This document shows, one piece after another, positions 27,966 through 37,583 of a stretch of 64,000 nucleotides of DNA. This DNA comes from Bacillus massiliigorillae. GTDB taxonomy: Bacteria > Bacillota > Bacilli > Bacillales > DSM-1321. The first letter of the stretch is position 1. Each line of letters starts with the position of its first letter. Location of the stretch: assembly GCF_000380245.2 (NCBI RefSeq), contig NZ_HG428741.1, forward strand, positions 1,253,286 to 1,317,285, in the 5' to 3' direction. Under the pieces are notes generated by a model. That model ran no database searches. It saw only the letters and a list, made by a program, of their open reading frames with translations, and was not told the DNA's origin. A program made the translations under genes and the position numbers.

Positions 27966-27996
27966 TAAGTCATTTAAACAGCTTGGAGGAATTTCC

Positions 27997-30420
27997 ATGG
28001 AAGAGACACAATTGAAGAACGAAATAAGGAATAGTATAGAGCATAAATTATCTCGTCATTACGGAATCTCAGTAGAAGAAGCATCTCGAAATCAAATGTA
28101 TAAAACTTGTGCTAGAATCGTTCGCGATTTGCTTCTTGAAAAAAGAGCAAAATATCATGAAGAAATGAAGAAAAAACAAAATAAAAAAATCTATTATCTT
28201 TGCATGGAATTTCTTATTGGTCGTTCTTTAAAGAATAATATATACAACTTAGGGTTAGATAACGAACTTCAAGAGGTATTAAGTGACTGGAACTTTCAAC
28301 TTGAGGACTTGTATGAGGAAGAGCCGGATGCAGGATTAGGTAATGGTGGATTAGGACGTTTAGCATCTTGCTTTATGGACTCTCTTGCAACATTAGGCTA
28401 TCCAGCAATGGGTTTTTCCATCTGTTATGAATATGGGCTTTTTAAGCAAAAAATTGTAGATGGTTGGCAAATGGAGTTACCAGATATTTGGTTGCCTGGT
28501 GGTGAAGTTTGGCTGAAAAAGAGAACAGATCTGACCTTTCCTGTTAAATTTGAAGGAGAACTAAAGGAAGTGTGGACTGAAAATGGTCTACGTATCGATT
28601 ATAACAACTGCAATGAAGTTGAAGCGGTTGCATACGATATGATGATTTCTGGTGCGGATTCTGATGATGTAGCTGTTCTACGATTATGGAAAGCTCAAGA
28701 TATTAAGAACTTCGATATGAACTCTTTCTCTAATGGTGATTATAATCGAGCAATGATGGAAAATACGAGTGCAGAATTAATTTGTAAAGTGCTTTATCCT
28801 TCCGACAACCACGCTGAAGGCAAGACCTTACGTATAAGACAAGAATACTTCCTTGTGTCTGCTTCTATTCAAAATATTATCCATGATCATTTAAGAAAAT
28901 ATGGTACCTTAAATAATTTCAGTGAAAAAGTTGCGATTCATATTAATGATACGCATCCAGCAATGTGTATTCCTGAATTAATGCGCATATTTATGGATGA
29001 ATATCAATATACTTGGAATGACGCCTATAAAATGGTAATCGATTCAGTAACATATACGAACCATACAGTTCTTGCAGAAGCGCTTGAAAAGTGGCCAGAG
29101 GTGCTAATTAAGCAGCAACTACCTCGAATTTATGAAATTTTGAAAGAATTGAATGAACAGTTCTGTCAACAATTGTGGAATCAATACCCTGGTGATTGGG
29201 ACCGAATTGAGCGTATGGCTATTATTTCGAATGGACAAATCAGAATGGCCAATTTGAGTGTAATTGGTTCTTCACATGTAAATGGTGTTTCTAAGCTACA
29301 TTCGGATATTTTAAAGAATGATGTCTTTCACGATTTTTATCAAAATACACCTTGGAAATTTACAAATGTCACAAATGGTATCGCTCATAGACGATGGTTA
29401 TGTCAAGCTAATCCTGAACTAACTAAGCTGCTTGATGAGTGCATAGGAGACGAATATAAAAAAGATGCAAGTAAACTTGCTCATTTCCGTAAATATCATG
29501 ATAATTTAGATGTTTTACAACGGCTAGATAATATAAAACTTAATAATAAAATTCGATTTTCGAATTTAATGAAAAATAAAGGGGTTACGATTGACCCTTA
29601 TTCAATGTTTGTTGTGCAAGCGAAACGTCTTCATGAATACAAACGTCAATTGTTAAATGTATTACGAATCATTTCGTTGTATTTGGATTTAAAAGAAAAT
29701 CCAAATATGCATGTCGTACCGCAAACATTCCTTTTTGCAGCAAAGGCAGCTCCAGGTTATTTTGCCGCTAAAGAAGTTATTAAATTGATTAACCATTTAA
29801 GTGTTGAAATCGAGAAAGATCCAGTGTTGCGTCAAAATATTCGTGTTGTATTCCTGGAAAATTATTGTGTAACGATGGCAGAGACTTTAATGCCAGCAGC
29901 AGAAGTTAGTGAGCAAATCTCCTTAGCTGGTAAAGAAGCAAGTGGAACAGGTAACATGAAAATGATGATTAATGGCGCATTGACTATGGGTACGATGGAT
30001 GGAGCAAACGTTGAAATATTCGACGCTGTTGGCAAAGATAACATTTTTATTTTTGGAATGAATGCCGATGAAGTAGAACGACGTTTAAAGTCAGGTTATG
30101 CTGCATCATTCTACTATCAAAATAATCCGAAAATCCGCAGAGTACTTGATTGCTTACGTAAAGGTTTTAATGGAGAATCCTTTGAGTCGATTTATCGCTA
30201 TTTACTAGTAGGTGAGTATGGTATGGGTGATCCTTATATGTGTCTTGCTGATTTTGATGATTACTTAAAGGTTCACGATCAATTATCAGAAACGTATCAT
30301 AATCGAAATAAATGGAATACGATGTCACTATATAATATTGCTGGTGCAGAACGTTTCGCGGCAGATAGAAGCGTTCAAGATTATGCTAGTCAAATATGGG
30401 GTATCGAACCTTTGAAGTAA
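27997..30420 (+). CDS. glgP: Glycogen phosphorylase
   Basis: An 807-residue GT35 enzyme that releases glucose-1-P from glycogen with pyridoxal phosphate as cofactor. Key stretches are present: GLGNGGLGRLASCF, NDTHPAMCIPEL, QAKRLHEYKRQLLN and the PLP-lysine segment EASGTGNMKMMINGALTMGT. Length is normal. TTGGAGGAA lies just before ATG 27997. It shares the operon with the biosynthetic genes, so synthesis and breakdown are co-expressed. Confidence 0.96.
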   Translation: MEETQLKNEIRNSIEHKLSRHYGISVEEASRNQMYKTCARIVRDLLLEKRAKYHEEMKKKQNKKIYYLCMEFLIGRSLKNNIYNLGLDNELQEVLSDWNFQLEDLYEEEPDAGLGNGGLGRLASCFMDSLATLGYPAMGFSICYEYGLFKQKIVDGWQMELPDIWLPGGEVWLKKRTDLTFPVKFEGELKEVWTENGLRIDYNNCNEVEAVAYDMMISGADSDDVAVLRLWKAQDIKNFDMNSFSNGDYNRAMMENTSAELICKVLYPSDNHAEGKTLRIRQEYFLVSASIQNIIHDHLRKYGTLNNFSEKVAIHINDTHPAMCIPELMRIFMDEYQYTWNDAYKMVIDSVTYTNHTVLAEALEKWPEVLIKQQLPRIYEILKELNEQFCQQLWNQYPGDWDRIERMAIISNGQIRMANLSVIGSSHVNGVSKLHSDILKNDVFHDFYQNTPWKFTNVTNGIAHRRWLCQANPELTKLLDECIGDEYKKDASKLAHFRKYHDNLDVLQRLDNIKLNNKIRFSNLMKNKGVTIDPYSMFVVQAKRLHEYKRQLLNVLRIISLYLDLKENPNMHVVPQTFLFAAKAAPGYFAAKEVIKLINHLSVEIEKDPVLRQNIRVVFLENYCVTMAETLMPAAEVSEQISLAGKEASGTGNMKMMINGALTMGTMDGANVEIFDAVGKDNIFIFGMNADEVERRLKSGYAASFYYQNNPKIRRVLDCLRKGFNGESFESIYRYLLVGEYGMGDPYMCLADFDDYLKVHDQLSETYHNRNKWNTMSLYNIAGAERFAADRSVQDYASQIWGIEPLK

Positions 30421-30440
30421 AGGATTAAGGAGCTGTTTGT

Positions 30441-32288
30441 GTGGAGAATCAAATTAGTTCACGGTTTACAATAGGGAACTTTCGTTATCCATCAGGAGCA
30501 GTACCTACCAATTCAAACATCAATTTTAACATACAGGTTCCACGTTACTACGGATTAAAAGAAGTTTTTCTTGTGTGTATTAAAGATGAAGATAATCACT
30601 ATGATTATCTTAGGATGAACTGGAAAGGCATTGAAAGTGGAAGGGACGTTTTTGAAGTATCTATGGAAGTAAAGAATCAAGGATTGCTTTGGTATTATTT
30701 TCAATTGAAATCCTTGGATCATGTAACTTACGTTGGCAAGGATGTTGATGGCATTATCGAAACAGAAGTAGAGCCTCCTTCATGGCAAATAACGATTTAT
30801 GATGAAGCTTTTAAAACACCAGATTGGATTAAAGGTGGTATTTTTTATCATATTTTTGTAGATCGTTTTGCAAAAGTAGGCTCTACACCAGTTAAAAATC
30901 ATATTGTTATGCGAAATGATTGGAATGGTGTACCTATTTATGCACCCAACAAGCAGGGAGAAGTGATGAATAATGACTTTTTCGGAGGCAATTTGAAAGG
31001 TATCATTTCTAAACTAGACTACTTGCATTCTCTTGGAATTACCTGCTTGTACCTAAGCCCAATATTTGAAGCTTATTCTAATCACAAATATGACACGGGA
31101 GATTATACCAAGATTGATCCGATGTTTGGTACTCTTGAAGATTTCCATGAGTTGTGCGAGCAAGGGAAGCAAAGAGGAATTCGGATCTTATTAGACGGTG
31201 TATTTAATCATACGGGTTCTGATAGTGTCTATTTTAATAAAAAAGCAACGTACAATAGTGTGGGTGCATATCAATCGGAGAATTCTGAGTATTACCATTG
31301 GTTTAAGTTCTTGAAATACCCAGATAAATATGAAAGTTGGTGGGGGATTGATACCTTACCTGCTATTCAAGAAGATAATCCATCTTATATAGAGTTTATT
31401 ACGGGTGAACATGGAATCGGACGACGATGGCTAAAAGAAGGGGCTTCCGGTTGGCGTTTAGATGTTGCGGATGAATTGCCTGATGATTTCTTAGAGAGAT
31501 TCCGAAGTGCTGTTAAGAATATTAATGAAGATGCACTTATTGTAGGTGAAGTATGGGAAGATGCTTCTTATAAAATTGCTTACGGAAAAAGACGTCATTA
31601 TTTTTATGGGCAACAACTAGACAGTGTCATGAATTATCCTTTCATGAATGCCATTATTCGTTTTATCCGCTATGGAGATGCAGAGAATTTGGATGTTGTT
31701 GTCACATCGATAGTGCAAAACTATCCGGATGCTGTTGTTCATTGCTTGATGAACATGATTGGTACACATGATACTCGAAGAATATTAACTTCTCTTGGAG
31801 GTAAAGAATTAGCGAATGCGACGAAAGAAGAAAAATCTCTTACAGTGATGACTCCGGAAGAAAGAGTCAAAGGAATCTTATTGTTAAAATTAGCATCGCT
31901 TCTTCAAATGACATTACCAGGTGTTCCTTGTGTTTATTACGGAGATGAAGTCGGCATGGAAGGATATGAAGATCCTTTTAATAGACGATGTTATCCATGG
32001 GGAAATGAAGATAAAGAATTACTGAATTGGTATAAGAAATTAGGTTGCATTCGTAAAAAACTATCTGTGTTTAAAGAGGGTAGTTATAAGACGATATATG
32101 CAGAAGAGAAAGTATTTATCTTTCAACGCGTAACTGAAAAGGAAAAAGTGGTTGTTGGTGTGAATCGCTCAGACAAGCCGTTTGCAATGGATGTGGTGCA
32201 GCTTTATGAAGATGTTTTACATAATGAAAAAGTTACAAATGAATACATAATTCAACCGAATGCATGTTGTTTCCTAGTGCATTCGTGA
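30441..32288 (+). CDS. GH13 neopullulanase/cyclomaltodextrinase-type enzyme
   Basis: A 615-residue intracellular GH13 enzyme without signal peptide. Residues 1-120 form a beta-rich domain like CBM34. The barrel starts at DWIKGGIFYHIFVDRF. Active-site regions are clear: DGVFNHTG, GWRLDVADE (nucleophile D341), VGEVWEDA (acid E370) and GTHDTRR (H444, D445). In this operon it probably trims branch stubs or malto-oligosaccharides left after phosphorolysis, the job done by GlgX or AmyX elsewhere; that is inference. GTG 30441 follows AAGGAG by about 7 nt. Confidence 0.88.
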   Translation: MENQISSRFTIGNFRYPSGAVPTNSNINFNIQVPRYYGLKEVFLVCIKDEDNHYDYLRMNWKGIESGRDVFEVSMEVKNQGLLWYYFQLKSLDHVTYVGKDVDGIIETEVEPPSWQITIYDEAFKTPDWIKGGIFYHIFVDRFAKVGSTPVKNHIVMRNDWNGVPIYAPNKQGEVMNNDFFGGNLKGIISKLDYLHSLGITCLYLSPIFEAYSNHKYDTGDYTKIDPMFGTLEDFHELCEQGKQRGIRILLDGVFNHTGSDSVYFNKKATYNSVGAYQSENSEYYHWFKFLKYPDKYESWWGIDTLPAIQEDNPSYIEFITGEHGIGRRWLKEGASGWRLDVADELPDDFLERFRSAVKNINEDALIVGEVWEDASYKIAYGKRRHYFYGQQLDSVMNYPFMNAIIRFIRYGDAENLDVVVTSIVQNYPDAVVHCLMNMIGTHDTRRILTSLGGKELANATKEEKSLTVMTPEERVKGILLLKLASLLQMTLPGVPCVYYGDEVGMEGYEDPFNRRCYPWGNEDKELLNWYKKLGCIRKKLSVFKEGSYKTIYAEEKVFIFQRVTEKEKVVVGVNRSDKPFAMDVVQLYEDVLHNEKVTNEYIIQPNACCFLVHS

Positions 32289-32351
32289 TCGACAACTAGA
32301 AATTTGAATATAAAAAATAGAATATTGTTTATAAGGAAGAGGTTTTGGCAA

Positions 32352-34106
32352 ATGGCATATAAAAAAGAGTATCAAAAATGGTTGAACAGTAGCGTTGTAA
32401 ATGATGAGATGAAAGCAGAATTACGCTCATTAGAAAATAATGATAACGAACTAAAACATAGATTTTCATCTATGCTGGATTTCGGTACAGCAGGTCTTCG
32501 TGGCATTATGGGAGCTGGCTTAAATAATATGAATGAGTATACAGTTCGATATGCAACGCAAGGTTTAAGCGACCTTATTTTACAAAATGGCGCTGAAGCT
32601 GCTAAAAAAGGTGTTTGCATTGCTTATGATTCTCGTTTAAATTCAGTTGAATTTGCCTGGGAAGCAGCTTGTAACCTAAGTGCAAATGGAATTGCTGTTT
32701 ATATCTTTGATGAATTACGACCAACGCCAGAGCTTTCATTTGCAATTAGAGAATTTGGTGCGATCGCTGGGATTAACATTACCGCGAGTCATAACCCAAA
32801 AGAATACAATGGTTACAAAGTGTATTGGGAAGATGGTGCTCAATTACCACCTGAGCATGCGAAACAAATCTCAGATCGTCTTCAAAAATTAGATATCTTT
32901 GCTGATGTGAAAACATGTTCGAAAGAAGAAGCAATGAATAAAGGTTTAATCACAGTAGTTGGTAAAGACTTTGATGAGAAATATATGGAGAAGGTTCTTG
33001 GTGAATCTGTTGGAAGTACATATGTCAATAAAGTAGCAGATGATTTCCGCATGATTTATTCACCAATTCATGGTACAGGATACCGTATTGTTCCGGAAGT
33101 ATTAACTCGTTTAGGTATTAAACATTTAATTACAGTTCCTGAACAAATGGAACCAAATGGTCTTTTCCCAACAACGAAGTCTCCAAACCCAGAAGAAAAA
33201 GAAGCTTTACAAATTGCGATTCAATTGGCAGAAAAAGAAAATGTAGATTTGATTGTAGGTACAGATCCAGATGCTGACCGTGTTGGTATTGTTGTACGAA
33301 ATTTTGATGGTGAATATGTAACGCTAACAGGAAATCAAATCGGTGTTCTATTATTGGATTATTTAATTCAAAGTAGAAAAGCGAACGGCACATTGGCAGA
33401 CAATGCTGTTGTTATCAAAAGTATTGTATCTTCTAATATGGCTAAAGCTATTGCCGAGCAAAACCATGTTGCAATGATGGATGTGTTAACAGGATTTAAG
33501 TTTATTGGTGAAAAAATTAAAGAATTCGAACAAACGAACGAGCATACTTTCTTATTTGGTTTTGAGGAAAGTAATGGCTATTTAGCTGGTACATATGCAA
33601 GAGATAAGGACGCAATTGTAGCCTCTATGCTAATTGCAGAAATGGCTTGCTATTATCAGTTACAAAATATGACTTTATATGAAGCACTATTTACTCTTTA
33701 TAAAAAATACGGTTATTTTGATGAGAAAGTTGTATCCATTACGCTTAGTGGTTTAGATGGAATTGAGAAAATCAAAACAATCATGTCAAATTTACGTGAA
33801 AATGTACTAACTTCAATAGCTACTATTCCGGTAACAAAAGTGCGTGATTATAAAACGGGTAAAGTGACAAATATCTCAACTAGTGAAGAGAGTAGTACTG
33901 GTTTACCGATTGCAGATGTACTTTTCTATGAATTAGAGGATGGTTCTTCATTTATTGTAAGACCTTCTGGTACAGAGCCAAAGCTTAAATTATATATTAT
34001 GGTTAAAGCAGACTCACATGAAGAAGCATTAAAGAAGAAAGAAGAACTAGTAACGTATGGTAAGTCTTTAGTAGAGAAGATGAGTCAAAATGACGTACTT
34101 ATCTAA
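32352..34106 (+). CDS. pgcA: Phosphoglucomutase (alpha-phosphohexomutase, PgcA-type)
   Basis: A 584-residue enzyme that interconverts glucose-1-P and glucose-6-P, linking glycogen to glycolysis. The active-site serine loop is TASHNPKEYNGYKV, the metal loop DPDADRVG, the sugar loop GFEESNGYL, and the phosphate-binding C-terminal motif RPSGTEPKLK. ATG 32352 follows AGGAAGAGG by about 10 nt. An ATG at 32304 in frame has no ribosome site. It overlaps malQ by 17 nt. Confidence 0.94.
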   Translation: MAYKKEYQKWLNSSVVNDEMKAELRSLENNDNELKHRFSSMLDFGTAGLRGIMGAGLNNMNEYTVRYATQGLSDLILQNGAEAAKKGVCIAYDSRLNSVEFAWEAACNLSANGIAVYIFDELRPTPELSFAIREFGAIAGINITASHNPKEYNGYKVYWEDGAQLPPEHAKQISDRLQKLDIFADVKTCSKEEAMNKGLITVVGKDFDEKYMEKVLGESVGSTYVNKVADDFRMIYSPIHGTGYRIVPEVLTRLGIKHLITVPEQMEPNGLFPTTKSPNPEEKEALQIAIQLAEKENVDLIVGTDPDADRVGIVVRNFDGEYVTLTGNQIGVLLLDYLIQSRKANGTLADNAVVIKSIVSSNMAKAIAEQNHVAMMDVLTGFKFIGEKIKEFEQTNEHTFLFGFEESNGYLAGTYARDKDAIVASMLIAEMACYYQLQNMTLYEALFTLYKKYGYFDEKVVSITLSGLDGIEKIKTIMSNLRENVLTSIATIPVTKVRDYKTGKVTNISTSEESSTGLPIADVLFYELEDGSSFIVRPSGTEPKLKLYIMVKADSHEEALKKKEELVTYGKSLVEKMSQNDVLI

Positions 34107-35613
34107 AATTTCGTTTACACGAACAGCGGGTGCACTATTACCAGTCTTTTCTCTACCTGGGTCATATGGTATTGGTGTTTTAGGAAAAGAGGCGAGAGCG
34201 TTCGCGGATTTTCTTCTTGCTTCGGGAATTCATTGCTGGCAAGTGTTGCCGATGGTTCATGCAGGGGCAGGTAATTCACCATACTCGGGAATTTCTGCTT
34301 TTGCAGGTGACCCTTTGTATATTGATCCAGAAACACTGTATGAAAAATCATTAATTACAAAGGAAGAATTAGAGGATGCGTGTTATCCTCTTTCTTCTTA
34401 TTCTGTTGATTATGATTGGCTGTTAAAGCATAAACCTTTATTACTAAAGAAGGCATATTCAAGATTGACTACATCCATGAAAGAAGATATTGAACATTTT
34501 AAGGAAGAGAATAAATACTGGCTTAATGATTATGCTTTGTTTATGACGATACAAGAGAAAGGTGAAAGTATCATTAGCAAAGCTTTTTTGTCTAAAGAAA
34601 AAGAAGAAGCTTTAATAAATGATGAAGTCTTTTCTTATTATTGTTTTTTACAATATGAATTTTATAGTCAGTGGCAAAACCTAAAGAACTATTGTAATAG
34701 TTTAGGAATCGGCTTAATTGGCGATTTACCTTTTTATGTTTCGCATGATAGCAGTGATGTATGGGCAAATCCGCATCTTTTTATGCTGAACAAAGATTTT
34801 GAAGCTATTGGAATTGCAGGAACACCACCTGATTATTTTTCAGAAAAGGGTCAGTGTTGGGGGAATCCGCTTTATGATTGGAATGCGATGAAAGGTGAAG
34901 GTTATGACTGGTGGATTCACCGAATCGCTTTTCATGTAAAGTATAATGATGCTTTGCGAATTGATCATTTCAGAGGTTTTGAGCGCTATTGGTATATATC
35001 AGCTGAAAATCGAGATGCAAGGCTAGGGCGTTGGGAAGAAGGTCCTGGACTTTCTATATTTCATGCTTTTGAGAAAAAGTATGGTCCCGCCCCAATTATT
35101 GCAGAGGATCTAGGGACAGTAGATGAAAGATTGTTTGCTTTCTTAAAAGAAAGTGGTTTTCCAGGCATGAAAGTTTTGCAGTTTGCTTTTGATGGAAACA
35201 CTAGTAATCTTCATCTTCCTCATACGTATAATAATCATTCCGTTGCATATACGGGGACTCATGATAATAATACTACGTTAGGCTGGGTTTGGGAGATAGA
35301 TGAATCAAGTCGTAACCAAGCATTGGAATATTGTAATATTCCTTCAAGTCATTGGGGCGATGGAGGATCTCAATCACCGGTATGTAGAGGTTTATTGCGA
35401 ACATTATATCAATCGGTTTCCTCGATAGCGATTGCACCTGTTCAAGATTCCTGCGGTTATGGTGAAGATACAAGAATTAATATACCAGGTAAAGCAACTG
35501 GAAATTGGAATTTTCGATTTACGGAAGAGAACTTCAAACAGATTGATCAGGAGTATTTATTGAAGCTGAGCAATATATTTGGAAGAAATAATGCTTTTAA
35601 ATTTGAAAAATAA
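34090..35613 (+). CDS. malQ: 4-alpha-glucanotransferase (amylomaltase)
   Basis: A 507-residue GH77 enzyme that transfers glucan chains between malto-oligosaccharides, releasing glucose. Signature pieces include SLPGSYGIGVLGKEA, GNSPYSGISAFAGDPLYID, RIDHFRGFERYW (nucleophile Asp), IIAEDLGTV (acid Glu) and THDNNTTLGW. Its start lies inside the 3' end of pgcA. It is the last gene of the operon, followed by an elaborate hairpin with a T-run. Confidence 0.95.
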   Translation: MTYLSKISFTRTAGALLPVFSLPGSYGIGVLGKEARAFADFLLASGIHCWQVLPMVHAGAGNSPYSGISAFAGDPLYIDPETLYEKSLITKEELEDACYPLSSYSVDYDWLLKHKPLLLKKAYSRLTTSMKEDIEHFKEENKYWLNDYALFMTIQEKGESIISKAFLSKEKEEALINDEVFSYYCFLQYEFYSQWQNLKNYCNSLGIGLIGDLPFYVSHDSSDVWANPHLFMLNKDFEAIGIAGTPPDYFSEKGQCWGNPLYDWNAMKGEGYDWWIHRIAFHVKYNDALRIDHFRGFERYWYISAENRDARLGRWEEGPGLSIFHAFEKKYGPAPIIAEDLGTVDERLFAFLKESGFPGMKVLQFAFDGNTSNLHLPHTYNNHSVAYTGTHDNNTTLGWVWEIDESSRNQALEYCNIPSSHWGDGGSQSPVCRGLLRTLYQSVSSIAIAPVQDSCGYGEDTRINIPGKATGNWNFRFTEENFKQIDQEYLLKLSNIFGRNNAFKFEK

Positions 35614-35670
35614 AATGTAAGTTGGTTGAAAAGAAAGTATATAAATTTAGCGCTGTCTAACCTTACACCT

Positions 35671-35763
35671 GCTATGCTCGGAAATAAGCCAATCTGTTTT
35701 GAAAACCAAAAGAGGGTTTTCAAGAACAGCTCGTCTTATTTCTGCCGCATAGCTCTTTTTTTG
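35671..35763 (+). terminator. Long multi-segment terminator hairpin of the glycogen operon
   Basis: Nested stems fold into one 83-nt structure: GCTATGC with GCATAGC, GAAATAAG with CTTATTTC, and CTGTTTTGAAAACC with GGTTTTCAAGAACAG. Small internal loops separate them and a run of T follows. It is far larger than the other terminators in the window. Confidence 0.75.
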
Positions 35764-35846
35764 ATTTGGAGTAGTACAAGAAGCATAAACATTAATCAAA
35801 AAAGACCGGTGACGGTTTTTCTTATCCCGTGCAAATTTTCACTTTA

Positions 35847-36926
35847 TCATTTTTTAAGCTCTTCATAAATAGCGGCAGTCAAACTGTCACTACCATTTGT
35901 ATCAAGCCCTGTTTCCCACATCATCATTCCGCCGAAACCATAGTCTAATGCTAACCTTGTTTTCTTTTTCATGGTTTCTCTACCATTATAGTAGTAGTTA
36001 GTACCATTTATATAAATTAAATCTTTGTCAGCGAATGCAGGGTACTCTTCGATGATTGTTGCAAAAGAAACCGGTTGATTGGAAACATGATCTGGCTGAC
36101 CATATAATGGAACACCTAAAATTAATTTTTTTGTATCTAAATCGTTTTGTGTAAAGAAATCATGCCAATATTTTACGCTTTGTTCAGCATATGAATAAGG
36201 CGCTGAATTTTCTGGGTGATATCCTTCATCCCATTGGCCTTCATATGCCATTATATTTACATAATCTACATAACTAAAAGTAGATGGTTCATAAACTACA
36301 TAATCAGACTCTAATCCAGTTGCAGCATTGATTTTGGAATGCACAGCAATGGATAATACTTTGTTGTGCGAATGTAGGCGCTCGCTTAGTTCTTTTGTAA
36401 ATAAATCAAGATAGTTCGCATCTAAAGAGTTGTGAGGATGTTCGAAATCGATATCGATTCCATCCAAACCTTCTCGTTCTACAATTACCATAAGATTATT
36501 AATAAGGTTTAATCTAGAAGTTGATTGGCTAATAGCTTTTTGAAAGTAATCATATGACTGACCTCCATTTATATGAGACCAGCCTCCCACAGCTAACATT
36601 ATTTTTGTATTTGTTTGTCTCGCATTACTGACCATTTGTTTTAAATTTTGCAATGAAGCATCATTTGTAAATAAGATGTCGCCATTTTCAGTAGGGTGAG
36701 CAAATGAGAATATGGCATGAGTAAGTTTTGAGTAATCCACTTCGTTTGGATTGCGGAAATCTTGAACATAACCAATTAATAGTTTTGAGTCGGTTTCCGC
36801 CTTTACTTGTTGATTTTCTTCTATGTTAGCAGCTTTAGAATAATGCTGTTCTATACTTTGTAATGTCATAACTCCGATAAAGGTAATGAGTATTACCAGG
36901 GCAATCAGGAGATTTCGTTTTTTCAT
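35847..36926 (-). CDS. GH18 chitinase, single catalytic domain
   Basis: A 359-residue secreted or membrane-anchored GH18 enzyme. Residues 5-22 are hydrophobic (signal or anchor). The catalytic motif DGIDIDFE lies at residues 155-162, with Glu162 as acid/base. VGGWSH, MAYEGQWD and GGMMMWETG are further GH18 marks. It would cut chitin, chito-oligosaccharides or related GlcNAc polymers. No chitin-binding or fibronectin domain is present, like the small chitinase of B. cereus relatives. GGAGGG precedes ATG 36926 by about 10 nt. Confidence 0.9.
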   Translation of the reverse strand: MKKRNLLIALVILITFIGVMTLQSIEQHYSKAANIEENQQVKAETDSKLLIGYVQDFRNPNEVDYSKLTHAIFSFAHPTENGDILFTNDASLQNLKQMVSNARQTNTKIMLAVGGWSHINGGQSYDYFQKAISQSTSRLNLINNLMVIVEREGLDGIDIDFEHPHNSLDANYLDLFTKELSERLHSHNKVLSIAVHSKINAATGLESDYVVYEPSTFSYVDYVNIMAYEGQWDEGYHPENSAPYSYAEQSVKYWHDFFTQNDLDTKKLILGVPLYGQPDHVSNQPVSFATIIEEYPAFADKDLIYINGTNYYYNGRETMKKKTRLALDYGFGGMMMWETGLDTNGSDSLTAAIYEELKK

Positions 36927-37039
36927 TAGCTATTTCCCTCCCTAGTATTCTTCTGATACCTTAAAGAGTGTAACAGAAAAATAAATAGCGAGAGCTTGGT
37001 AATATCAACCTATGAAACTAGAACCAAATGTGAATAGGG

Positions 37040-37072
37040 AAAAGACCCTAGTACAATTACTAGAGTCTTTAT
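37040..37072 (-). terminator. Terminator left from the decayed permease operon
   Basis: On the minus strand AAAGACTCTAGTA pairs with TACTAGGGTCTTT around ATTG, followed by T. It lies 18 bp past the stop codon of the permease remnant. Confidence 0.75.
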
Positions 37073-37090
37073 TGAGTAATCATGCGTCAC

Positions 37091-37360
37091 TTATGCGTTT
37101 AATTCATATAAATAGCGTTTCTTGCACATGCGATATAGAAGGATTTGTATAACAATAAATACCAACCATAGTATGCTTAATTTAGTAATAACAGTTCCTA
37201 ACATTGGTGATTGAGAATAATCAATTAATGAAAAGTAAATCCCTATATTCATACCAAACAGTAGTGGTACAAAGAAAATAATGGATAATTCTTTAGAGAT
37301 TAGTGATTTTATTTCTTTTGAAGTAATTCCAATTTTTTAAATAGTTTGCTTTTGTTCCTT
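37091..37360 (-). pseudogene. C-terminal remnant of a BceB-like ABC permease
   Basis: Read on the minus strand, about 80 codons ending at TAA 37091 encode KIGITSKEIKSLISKELS, then hydrophobic stretches and a basic tail RMCKKRYLYELNA. This looks like the last part of FtsX/BceB-type permeases of peptide-antibiotic exporters, where KIGI-TxxE and the final two helices are conserved. A run of six T (37333-37338) breaks the frame; one more base would join it upstream to SKLFKK. The rest of the gene and its ATPase are gone, so this is a deletion scar. Confidence 0.6.
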
Positions 37361-37456
37361 GCTGCCTTGTTCCTTTTCCATTGACTATTCTTTTTATTTT
37401 TGAGCTCTTATTAAAAGTGGCTGCTTTTATGACATTGAAAGCTATTTAATCCTTAA

Positions 37457-37472
37457 CTTACAATATTGTAAG
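37457..37472. promoter_or_regulatory. Perfect 16-bp palindrome CTTACAATATTGTAAG
   Basis: A perfect palindrome 112 bp upstream of the TVP38 gene and next to the permease remnant. It has the look of a dimeric repressor site. The cognate regulator is not identified, and it may be a leftover of the deleted operon. Confidence 0.45.
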
Positions 37473-37536
37473 CTGACGTAATATTAATCGATTAGAGATT
37501 CTCAGTTCTCCTTATATACTATAAATATAAATTCGA

Positions 37537-37550
37537 CGTAACGAATTACG
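37537..37550. promoter_or_regulatory. Inverted repeat CGTAACGAATTACG
   Basis: Five-bp arms (CGTAA/TTACG) about a 4-nt centre, 33 bp before the TVP38 start codon and just after TATACTATAAAT, a likely -10 region. A possible operator. Confidence 0.35.
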
Positions 37551-37583
37551 ATAGAAAATTATTTATAGAAAGGAGCATCTTAT

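Noticed and set aside
37365..37450. Basic peptide reading (rich in Lys, Arg, Gly, Thr) on the minus strand
   Set aside because: No start codon or ribosome site, and it overlaps the decayed permease in another frame; probably chance.
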